From: Brachionus koreanus
Lineage: Eukaryota > Rotifera > Eurotatoria > Ploima > Brachionidae
DNA: 54,502 nucleotides
Assembly: GCA_016987375.1 (NCBI GenBank)
Contig: PJRA01000272.1
Span: forward strand, 528,284-582,785
Direction: 5' to 3'
Position numbers and translations under genes: made by a program. Positions 1 to 8,447 of this stretch are shown piece after piece (within the stretch, counting starts at the first letter, position 1; each line of letters begins with the position of its first letter). The notes under the pieces were generated by a model. It was not told the DNA's origin. It did not search any database and saw nothing but the letters and a program-made list of their open reading frames with translations.

Positions 1-606
1 TTAAATGAGGTCTCTAGTGTTTTTTGTACTTTTTAATGTATGTATAGTTCTTTAAATTCTTTCCGATATAGGTATAGTGGCAACTAAACTCTCTAGTTAT
101 CTTTTTTTGAGAACGAACCGATTTTTGATTGAAATATGCTCTAATATTAGCCACCATTAGTTTCGTCGCTATTTTAACTTACTTTTACTTTATTTTTTGA
201 AAATTTTTTAACCCTTATATATTTTTATATAATATCTACCTAAATATAAACAGAACGTTTTAAGTATCCAAGACCAATGAATTAAATGAACAACTTCAGT
301 TTTTGGCAAAATTTGGTTACTTTTTGCAAAGTTGTACAAATCTTTTTTAATGGTTCTGTACAATTTTTACTAACAATTTATCGAAAATTAACCTTTTTGA
401 ATTCTTTTTTATTTTAAAGCTATGATCAGTCTGATTTTAAATCGTGAAAAAAAAATGGGAAAGGTCTTATCCAGTGTTATAGAAAATTAAACTTACTTTT
501 TTTGCCATTTTTTTTTAACCCTTTAATAGAATTATGATAAATAAATTTTTTAAAATAATGGTATAAGGTAAAATTTATTAATTAATTATTTTAATATTTT
601 AAATAT
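1..606. other. AT-rich flank, no gene seen
   Basis: Only AT-rich sequence with homopolymer runs downstream of the first methyltransferase gene. I see no reading frame of note, no repeat arm and no RNA gene. Confidence 0.6.
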
Positions 607-1314
607 TTAGGACTTGCTTCCATAACCATAAACAACAGGATTAATAAAAGTAATCAGACTTCTATTGACTGTGTATTTTTTTAATTCCAGTTGGTCATAT
701 GGTCCAGAATTAAGAACTTTTTTCATATCCAAAAATTTACAATCACCCATTAAAGGTTCAATAATCTTTTGCAAAATTTTTCTTGGCTTGTTTTCATTAT
801 CAATCGAATGTTCCATAAAAATGCACACACCACCCGGCTTTAGTACTCTATACACTTGATTCATTACTTTTGTGTAATCGTCAACCGAACAGAGTATAAA
901 TGTATGAACAACCAGATCCATGCTGTCTGATTCAATGCCGACCATTTCTTCTGCTTTGCTTACAACAAGCTTTGAAACATTCAAATCATTTCTGTTATTC
1001 TTTTTGATAGACTCGTTTAGATAAGGCAAAAACAAGTCTGTCTTATCAAGAATGGTTACATTTGAACCTTTCGGAAAATGTCTGAAATTTTCTCCTGTTC
1101 CGATCCCAAGTTCTAAAATTTCTAGTCGTTCATTTTTTTTATTACTTTTGATTTTTGATATTGCTTCGTCGAATAATTTTGCTTTTACTGTCTCAATATT
1201 TGAATGTATGAAATTCATTATTAAATTTAAAATGGCACCAAAATAAATTTTCATTAGACATTGCAAAGTGACGAGCACTAAAATCAAACCACCTAATAAA
1301 TATAACCATACCAT
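607..1314 (-). CDS. METTL7: METTL7/TMT1-like methyltransferase, copy 1
   Basis: Single-exon gene of 235 codons starting at a true ATG (MVWLYLL). Residues 1-35 are hydrophobic, like the membrane anchor of the METTL7A/B (TMT1A/B) family, which in mammals sits on ER and lipid-droplet membranes and methylates thiols with S-adenosylmethionine. SAM-binding motif I is visible as ILELGIGTGENF (residues 66-77), followed by the conserved LVVHTFILCSV and YRVLKPGGVCIFMEH blocks and the family C-terminal VYGYG. Length is close to the human proteins (about 244 residues). It is one of four copies in 7 kb. The central two thirds is nearly identical to copies 2 and 4, while the N-terminal anchor and the last 50 residues are distinct, which suggests gene conversion. 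Family assignment is firm; substrate is unknown. Confidence 0.93.
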   Translation of the reverse strand: MVWLYLLGGLILVLVTLQCLMKIYFGAILNLIMNFIHSNIETVKAKLFDEAISKIKSNKKNERLEILELGIGTGENFRHFPKGSNVTILDKTDLFLPYLNESIKKNNRNDLNVSKLVVSKAEEMVGIESDSMDLVVHTFILCSVDDYTKVMNQVYRVLKPGGVCIFMEHSIDNENKPRKILQKIIEPLMGDCKFLDMKKVLNSGPYDQLELKKYTVNRSLITFINPVVYGYGSKS

Positions 1315-1933
1315 ATTTTTTCAAATAAAGAAAACTTATCTTCTTGCTGAATAAAAATATGAATTAACTTGCTTTACATAAACGAGAGCATAAATGCTTA
1401 ATCATTATGAGAATTTAAGGAGGCCTCGATTTTTGAAAAAAAAAATTTCTTTTATTAAAATTTATTTTTAAATAATTAGACAATAATTTTGATGTATATA
1501 TTTAAACAAACATATTAGAAAATTAACCCAACATTATTTCAAATAAAATAAAAAATTTTTAATTCTATTTAATTATATAAATGCGAATAAATTAGAAAAA
1601 AAATAAAACTTTGATCTAAGATACTAAAAAAAAAATAATTTACCTTAGCTAGACTTTTAATTAAGCGTTTATTGAATGCCATCTTTATTGCGATGACCAT
1701 TGTTCAACCAATTTTTGTTAAAAAAATAAGGCAATTGAGTATTTATATCGTTAAAAATGAAGCAAATTTCTTAGTCAAGAAAACTATTCTTAAATAATGT
1801 ATAAGCTTCTATAATTATGTATTAGAATTCTAGGAAGAGAAGTTGATGTGAAATCTCTTCCATAGCAAAGGAAGTTTTAAAAAAATTTTACTTTAAAGGA
1901 AATTTTTTCTGATCATAATAAATTATTTTCATG
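1315..1933. other. intergenic between divergent copies 1 and 2
   Basis: Putative shared promoter region of methyltransferase copies 1 (minus) and 2 (plus). It is AT-rich. A short block near 1395-1415 (cttaatcattatgag) recurs upstream of copies 2 and 4 and may be a shared upstream element. No TATA box could be assigned with confidence. Confidence 0.4.
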
Positions 1934-2182
1934 TTAAAACTAATTTATTCAAAATAAATTTCAATTCAAGAGGTAATTAAATGCAAAAAATTTTTTAAAT
2001 GTTAAGGAAATTTAATTCTATTTCATAATGATTAAGCAAATTTATTTTCTTCTATAAATATATATATTTTGTTCACCAAATAATGATTTTGATAGAAACT
2101 TTTTCTAAATAAAAAATTATCAACGTTTACTTATTAACCTAATAAGTACACATTTAAGGCTAAAATTTACTAAATTAAAACA

Positions 2183-2887
2183 ATGTTTTGGATCTATTTA
2201 ATTGGAGTTATGTTAATGCCCATTATAGCATTAAAGCTATTTATGAAATATTTTTCAGGCACTTTTTTAAGTTTAATTATGAAATTAATGCATTCAAATA
2301 TTGAGACAGTGAAAACAAAATTATTCGACGAAGCAATATCAAAAATCAAAAGTAATAAAAAAAATGAACGACTAGAAATTTTAGAACTTGGGATCGGAAC
2401 AGGAGAAAATTTCAGACATTTTCCGAAAGGTTCAAATGTAACCATTCTTGATAAGACAGACTTGTTTTTGCCTTATCTAAACGAGTCTATCAAAAAGAAT
2501 AACAGAAATGATTTGAATGTTTCAAAGCTTGTTGTAAGCAAAGCAGAAGAAATGGTCGGCATTGAATCAGACAGCATGGATCTAGTTGTTCATACATTTA
2601 TACTTTGTTCGGTAGATGATCATTTAAAAGTAATGAATCAAGTGTACAGAGTACTAAAGCCGGGTGGTGTGTGCATTTTTATGGAACATTCGATTGACAA
2701 TGAAAATAAAAAGAGGAAAATATTGCAAAAAATAATGACAGTTGTTTTAGGAGATCGGTTTTTAGACATGAGAAAAATAATCAGCTCAGGACCTCTTGAA
2801 GAATTACAGCTAAAAAATTACGAAATGAATAATATTTTCATTTCTTATGTAAACCCTATAGTTTATGGTTATGGAATAAAGTCTTAG
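2183..2887 (+). CDS. METTL7: METTL7/TMT1-like methyltransferase, copy 2
   Basis: Intronless gene of 234 codons, ATG start (MFWIYLIG). A hydrophobic N-terminal segment (about residues 1-34) is followed by the class I SAM methyltransferase fold: motif I LELGIGTGENF, the acidic LDKTD block, LVVHTFILCSV and YRVLKPGGVCIFMEH. It ends in IVYGYGIKS. It pairs with copy 4 at 7081-7785: both share the C-terminal form IMTVVLGDRFLDMRKIISSG, unlike copies 1 and 3. The only plus-strand member of the cluster, it lies divergently from copy 1. A SAM-dependent methyltransferase on a membrane is the safe reading; thiol methylation is inferred from the mammalian relatives. Confidence 0.93.
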   Translation: MFWIYLIGVMLMPIIALKLFMKYFSGTFLSLIMKLMHSNIETVKTKLFDEAISKIKSNKKNERLEILELGIGTGENFRHFPKGSNVTILDKTDLFLPYLNESIKKNNRNDLNVSKLVVSKAEEMVGIESDSMDLVVHTFILCSVDDHLKVMNQVYRVLKPGGVCIFMEHSIDNENKKRKILQKIMTVVLGDRFLDMRKIISSGPLEELQLKNYEMNNIFISYVNPIVYGYGIKS

Positions 2888-2989
2888 ATTTTAATCGAAA
2901 ATGTTTTATTTATTGTTTCAGAAATTTTAGTTCTAATTATTGGGGTTAGATAATAAATTTTGTTTTTTTTAAACCTAAACTTATAATCA

Positions 2990-3047
2990 TTAGCCATTAA
3001 CAGCGAGGAGTTTGATTCCTCTCTTGTACCATTAACGGTTTTTGGAG
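2990..3047 (+). other. conserved noncoding block in METTL7 3' flanks
   Basis: About 55 bp after copy 2 (from tagccattaacagcgag to ggtttttggag) is almost unchanged in the 3' flank of copy 4 at 6910-6968 (other strand), although the sequence between it and the stop codons has diverged. It contains gaggagtttgattcctc, which resembles a tRNA T-arm or hairpin, between two copies of ccattaac. Function unknown; it could be an RNA processing element or a relic of a mobile element. Confidence 0.45.
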
Positions 3048-5792
3048 ACCAATACTCTTTTTTAAATTATCTTGCCCTTTTTCGGTTGAGCAGAGAAGGG
3101 AATTTTTGTTGAAGTAAAGCATACATTCGTTTTGATTATTCAGAATAAAGTTCTGCATTTAAGCATATCCACAGCTCAAAGCATATCCTCCCGTGTTAAT
3201 TCCATTAGACACACAACATCACCTTTTTATCAAAGTCTATTTTTTGACGTCTTTCTTTCAGTCGAAAGAATCGTCTTTCTTTAAGACGGAATGAAATAAT
3301 TTCTGTTATATTAATTTCAAAAATAGATCCATTTCTCTTCACAAGTAATGATCCCTCTGAAGAACCATTTATCTTGAAACAATATAAGAAGTTTATTACA
3401 GATTTCAATGCATCGTTAAATTTCGAAATCTGTCAAATCATGAGGAAAAACTCGACAAATTTTTTTAAGCTTTTTAATTAAATTAAGTTGATGAGATATC
3501 ATCTATTGTGATGTGTAAAGATCATTTGATAATTGGCGAGTGCTTGGCTTGGGGTCGCTCTAATCGAAAATGGCGTGTATACCTGACTCTTTATTTTTCT
3601 GAATACTAGTATCACCTCTATTAAATTTTTTAAAATCAATCTTGTACCCTTCTTTCTTTTAACACATTTTCACCTTCTACAAGACATATTTCACGAGTTA
3701 CTGCTGTTGCAGATAGACCTTTTTTCTATTAATAACGTAACACTGCCAAAATTTCAAAATTTTCACTTGAAGATGATTCAATAAAATTTTTAAGAATTGA
3801 ATAGAAAAAGAGTTAGAAATATTATTTTGAAGATCACTAAAGTTTTATTCTTAATCACTTAAAATTTTAGAATTTTATTTAAAGAAAAAAATCTACCAAT
3901 GCTAAGTTGATTCAATTCTTCTCCATTTTGACCATAAATTAAACAGAGATACAGTTTTGTCAATTTTTTTTCAAATGCAACAGCTTTGCCCATTGTCTAA
4001 AGACTTAAAAAACTTAAAACTGCAAAGTTACACTTTATTGTGGATGAATATAGAGAAGAGTATGATGGGGAATCTAAGTCAATTGAGTCACACGTCAGAT
4101 TTAGTTCGTTGATAGGATCAAATACTGATTTGACTGATGAATAATTGATCAAGAGCAAGAAAATGATTACCCTAATTTGTCTGATGAAGAGACTTTTGCA
4201 AATATTGGTTCAACTTCTGCTATAGAAAAAGTGAAGATTAAATTAGATGCGAGGACGAATAAATCAGTTCAATAAGCGAGAATCTACATAAAAGAAATAT
4301 CAAACAAATATCAGAATTTGGCTATGGAGGCACATGTAGTTCAGATGAGGCCAAAAAATATGTAGCATTGAGCAAAAGTGCAAATTCAGTCGCGTGGCCC
4401 AATTTGCAAGGCTGCGATAAAAAATGATCGATATATCCTCTAGGAATTTAGAGATTTTTTAGAACCAGCTTGACTTTTTTCAAGTACAGTTATTTTTAAA
4501 GATATTTTTTAAAAATTTCTATCCGACCAAATAAACAATTTTTGAAACCTAGTACTTTTTTTTATGCTTACAGTTGTCTTTCGACTTAAAATTATTTTTA
4601 TCTTCTAGCCAAGTTTAATTTTAATTTTGACAAAAGTGTTCAAAGATTCAAACTAAAATTTGAACAACATATATATTTTTTTAAATTGGATTTAACATAT
4701 TCTTTAAATACATTATGAAATAATATTCAAATAAAACAAAAAAATCTCAATTGCAATTAACAAAGTTTTTTATTTTTAAAACTTTCAATTTTTTGTTTTA
4801 AAACAGAGTTGTTCAAAATTCATTAAGTCAAAATTTTTTTTTGACTTGACTTTGAAATAGTGTTGGTCAAGTAAAATTTAAATTTCCTTTTTTATTTGAC
4901 ATACAGATAAAAGATTAAAAAAAGTTTAGTTTTGCTAGCAGATTTTTTCAAAAAATTTTTCTATTAATTAATTTTTAATCAGATATTAGTTTCTGTTTTC
5001 TTAGAGAGCCCTTTTTATTAAATTTACGGAAAAAATAGTTGAACAAAAAGAAAATTTGATATCCTGAATCTCGTCCAGATTCAAGGGATTAACAAAAGTA
5101 TGAATCAAGATAATTCGTGTTAAAAAACATCTAAGTGAAAAAAGTTAAGCTTTTTGAAAAAAAAGCATCTTTTTAAAAATAAGTTCAAATTAACAATTCT
5201 GAAGTTAAAAAAAAATGGTTTTTCAAGATAATTTCAAAAAAATTTTAATTTTAGAAATTAATTTCAAAGGTTTTTTTAATTAAGAAAATAACTCTCGTCA
5301 ATAAGAGGTAAATTTTGAGGGAATTTTATTCTTAAAAAAAATATAGGACTAAATTTCTATTTTTCTATTTAAGAATACTTTTAGGATTAGTAAAACATTA
5401 ATTTTTATTAAATTTTTTTAAAGAAATTAAAAATGGGACCGGTCACGGCCCCCAGTTGGTACCGGGACTGGGATCACCATGTTCCCGTCAGAAGAAAAGT
5501 CCAGTCTCAGTCCCCTTCCCCTTGGGACCTTTTTCGAAAAATTCATTATTAATTAAGTTAAATAACTTTTTTTTTGCAAATATCTAATGCACTGAAATAG
5601 CGAATGCAAACAATTATTTATAGTAGCTAGAATTAAATCAATTTTTATTCATACAAATGTTGCGCCTAAAAAATAGGGCCAACCTTTAGTCATAAATTTA
5701 ATTGATAAAAGATCTAAAAAATGAATTGATTTTATTAAACAGCAAAAATAACATAGTTAAAAGTTGTATTCAATTTTAAGATTATTTTATGA
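3048..5792. other. intergenic, repeat debris, no intact gene
   Basis: About 2.7 kb without an intact gene. It holds broken coding-like sequence near 4020-4270 (separate entry) and a small GC-rich patch at 5430-5530 with recurrent gggac/gtccc motifs that stands out from the AT-rich background and is probably transposon-derived. Confidence 0.5.
4020..4270 (+). pseudogene. broken coding-like fragment, unidentified
   Basis: Two adjacent stretches read as protein-like sequence in different frames: one from about 4024 including VDEYREEYDGES, ending at a stop near 4141, and one from about 4147 including DQEQENDYPNLSDEETF, ending at a stop near 4275. The switch looks like a frameshift in a former coding region, perhaps part of a transposon. 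I do not recognise the family. Confidence 0.3.
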
Positions 5793-6494
5793 TTAAATTG
5801 ACTTGGTACCATATCCATAAACAATCGGATTCACATGAGTCATGTAAAATTTAGGTATACTGTGCTCTTTCAAGACTATTTCTTCATACAAACTAGTTTT
5901 AAGTACTTTGTTCATATCTAAAAATTTACAATAATTGATGGGATTTTCCAGTATTTTTTGCAGTAATTTTCTTGCTAAATTGTTTTTATCTAAAGAATGC
6001 TCCATAAATACGCATACGCCACCAGGTTTCAGCACACGATATATCTCGCCTAAAACCAAACGATAATCAGTTACACTACAGAGCATTAGAGTGTGAACTA
6101 CCACATCCATGCTTTCCGATTCAATATCAACCATTGACTCTGCATTGTTCAAAACTAGCCTCGAAACTTTTAAATCTTGACGATTATTTTCTTTGATCGA
6201 TTCATTTAAATAAGGCAAAAATATATCAGTCCTGTCTAGTATGGTGACTTTAGATCCAGGAGGAAAATTTTTAAAGTTTTCACCACAGCCTATTCCCAGT
6301 TCTAATATTTCAAGTCCATCGCCTTTGCTTGTTTTTAATTTTGACAGGGCTTCTTTAAAATGTTTCGCCTTAAGATCGATCATGTTTGAATGTATACTTT
6401 TCATCAAAAAACTAAGTACTGCTGGATAAAACAATCTAATCAATAGCTTAATACAAAATAATGCCAGAATAAGTCCGATAATCATTGTGATCAT
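5793..6494 (-). CDS. METTL7: METTL7/TMT1-like methyltransferase, copy 3
   Basis: Intronless gene. The frame is open a little further upstream, but the first real ATG is at 6494 (MITMIIGLILALF), giving 233 residues like its paralogues. A hydrophobic N-terminus is followed by motif I ILELGIGCGENF, LDRTD, VVVHTLMLCSV and YRVLKPGGVCVFMEH, ending in VYGYGTKSI. This is the most diverged of the four copies and shares no long identical DNA tracts with the others, so it has escaped the recent homogenisation. SAM-dependent methyltransferase, membrane-anchored by family analogy. Confidence 0.92.
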   Translation of the reverse strand: MITMIIGLILALFCIKLLIRLFYPAVLSFLMKSIHSNMIDLKAKHFKEALSKLKTSKGDGLEILELGIGCGENFKNFPPGSKVTILDRTDIFLPYLNESIKENNRQDLKVSRLVLNNAESMVDIESESMDVVVHTLMLCSVTDYRLVLGEIYRVLKPGGVCVFMEHSLDKNNLARKLLQKILENPINYCKFLDMNKVLKTSLYEEIVLKEHSIPKFYMTHVNPIVYGYGTKSI

Positions 6495-6668
6495 TTCTAC
6501 AATTGATAAATTATTCAATTTTGATTTTTAACAAATAAACAAATGAAAAAATTTAAAATATTTATTCTTTTTATAAGTAAATCATTATTTTTAGATTCAG
6601 ATTCAAAGATTTAAAAATAAATTTTTCACTAAAATATATTTAAATTTTTTAGTTTTTAAAAATAGCAA

Positions 6669-6860
6669 TTAGCTAAATTTTTTAGATGCATATCCAAAAT
6701 TAATCGAATTGACCAAAACAAACCAAAACTTTTCAATCTCGTATTTTCTAATTATAATATCATCGTATGGATCATAACTTAACAAATCGCTCTTATTCAA
6801 AAATCTACATTCGCCTATTACTTTTTCTAACACTTCTTGGATACAGTTTTTTAATCTTGT
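6669..6860 (-). pseudogene. METTL7: METTL7 3' relic
   Basis: Reading the minus strand from 6860 to a TAA at 6669-6671 gives about 63 codons that align with the C-terminus of the neighbouring genes: RLKNCIQEVLEKVIGECRF corresponds to RKILQKIIEPLMGDCKF of copy 1, and INFGYASKK to VVYGYGSKS. Just upstream the frame is broken (TGA in frame; a VEKQQ-like stretch lies in another frame), and the SAM-binding part is absent. A fifth, decayed family member between copies 3 and 4. Confidence 0.8.
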
Positions 6861-6909
6861 TGTTTTTCAACCGGAAAAAATGCAAGATAATTTAAAAAAG
6901 AGTTTTAAG

Positions 6910-7954
6910 CTCCAAAAACCGTTAATGGTAGAAGAGAGGAATCAAACTACTCGCTGTTAATGGCTAAGGATTATAGTTTTAGATAAACAAAAAGTTAAAA
7001 AAAAAACAAAGTATATTGTCTAAACTTAATAATTAAGACAAAATTTCTGAAAAAATAAATAAAATGATTTTGATATAAATCTAAGACTTTATTCCATAAC
7101 CATAAACTATAGGATTTACATAAGAAATGAAAACATTATTCATTTCGTAATTTTTAAGCTGTAATTTTTCAAGAGGTCCTGAGCTGATTATTTTTCTCAT
7201 GTCTAAAAACCGATCCCCTAAAACAACTGTCATTATTTTTTGCAAAATTTTTCTTGGCTTGTTTTCATTATCAATCGAATGTTCCATAAAAATGCACACA
7301 CCACCCGGCTTTAGTACTCTATACACTTGATTCATTACTTTCAAATGATCGTCTACAGAACAAAGTATAAATGTATGAACAACTAGATCCATGCTGTCTG
7401 ATTCAATGCCGATCATTTCTTCTGCTTTGCTTACAACAAGCTTTGAAACATTCAAATCATTTCTGTTATTCTTTTTGATAGACTCGTTTAGATAAGGCAA
7501 AAACATGTCTGTTTTGTCAAGAATGGTTACATTTGAACCTTTCGGAAAATTTCTGAAATTTTCTCCTGTTCCAATGCCAAGTTCTAGAATTTCTAGCCGA
7601 TCATTTTTTTTATTACTTTTGATTTTTGATATTGCTTCGTCGAATAATTTTGCTTTTACTGTCTCAATATTTGAATGCATTAATTTCATAATTAAACTTA
7701 AAAAAGTGCCTGCAAAATATTTCATAAATAGCTTTAATGCTACAATGGGCATTAACATAACTCCAATTAAATAGATCCAAAACATTGCTTTAATTTATTA
7801 AATTTTAGTCTCTTCTGAAGATAAAAATATTTATAGATGAAAAAAAACTGCTTAATCATTATGAATTAGAATTAAATTCAGTTGATATTTTTAAAATGTT
7901 TTGCATTTAATTACTTCTAGTATTGAAATTTATTTTGAAACAAATTAGTTTTAA
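6910..7954 (-). repeat. inverted duplication, arm B (carries METTL7 copy 4)
   Basis: Reverse-complement homologue of 1934-3047. It includes the 3' conserved block (6910-6968), copy 4, and about 170 bp of upstream sequence up to ttagttttaa near 7954. The spacer between arms holds copy 3 and the relic. Confidence 0.85.
7081..7785 (-). CDS. METTL7: METTL7/TMT1-like methyltransferase, copy 4
   Basis: Intronless gene of 234 codons from a true ATG (MFWIYLIGVMLMPIVALKLF). Nearly identical to copy 2, with a few substitutions such as ENFRNF for ENFRHF, TDMFL for TDLFL and EEMIGIE for EEMVGIE. It has a hydrophobic N-terminal anchor, SAM motif I LELGIGTGENF, and the LVVHTFILCSV and YRVLKPGGVCIFMEH blocks. 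Its codons around DNENKPRKILQ match copy 1 at the DNA level rather than copy 2, a sign of sequence exchange among the copies. All catalytic-fold motifs are intact, so it is probably functional. Confidence 0.93.
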   Translation of the reverse strand: MFWIYLIGVMLMPIVALKLFMKYFAGTFLSLIMKLMHSNIETVKAKLFDEAISKIKSNKKNDRLEILELGIGTGENFRNFPKGSNVTILDKTDMFLPYLNESIKKNNRNDLNVSKLVVSKAEEMIGIESDSMDLVVHTFILCSVDDHLKVMNQVYRVLKPGGVCIFMEHSIDNENKPRKILQKIMTVVLGDRFLDMRKIISSGPLEKLQLKNYEMNNVFISYVNPIVYGYGIKS

Positions 7955-8447
7955 TAAAAGGGCCAAAAAAAACTAAACCAAAAAAACAATTTATTGCTCA
8001 CTTTAAACATATGAAAATTGTCTACAAACTAGTAATAATTAATAGCACACGGTAGATAAATTTTGAAAAGAAGTGTCCAAAAATAAGAATTTTAAAAATT
8101 AAAGAAAGAAATCTGTGAATTACTCTACATTTTATCTTTACATTACATCATTTTTTTTTCAAAAGACTAAACATAGAAGACATCCATTTTTGGCCACCTT
8201 TTAAATAAATAACAGATGTATTGCAAAAAAATTTTTACGAAATTTTAGTTTTAAAGCAACACAAAAAAAACGAAACTAGCATTTCTAGCTAAATTTTTCG
8301 ATTCAAATAAAAATTTATGAAATAAAGAAGTAACTTTTGGTATTTTTCACAGATAAATTTAAACTTTTTTTAAAAAAAATATTTTGTTTTCACGCAATTC
8401 TTTTACTTAAATGTTGAATTTAAAGATTTTTTTAACAAAAGTTTAAA
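7955..8447. other. intergenic, no gene seen
   Basis: AT-rich sequence between the methyltransferase cluster and the VWDE-like gene. It presumably contains the latter's promoter; no clear TATA box or other element was recognised. Confidence 0.5.

Larger units (their letters stand above)
1934..3047 (+). repeat. inverted duplication, arm A (carries METTL7 copy 2)
   Basis: This stretch is homologous, in reverse complement, to 6910-7954. Homology covers about 250 bp upstream of the gene, the whole gene, and the 3' flank to 3047. Flanks are diverged with small indels while the coding parts are close to identical. Ends were judged by eye and are good to about 10 bp. Confidence 0.85.

Noticed and set aside
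2194..2445. Open frames antisense to the METTL7 genes (several, all starting MVTFEPFGK or similar)
   Set aside because: They recur in each copy only because they are shadows of the conserved coding strand.
5430..5530. GC-rich patch as a promoter or CpG-type island
   Set aside because: No gene starts nearby and the motifs (gggacc, cagtcc) look like repeat debris; noted only within the intergenic entry.
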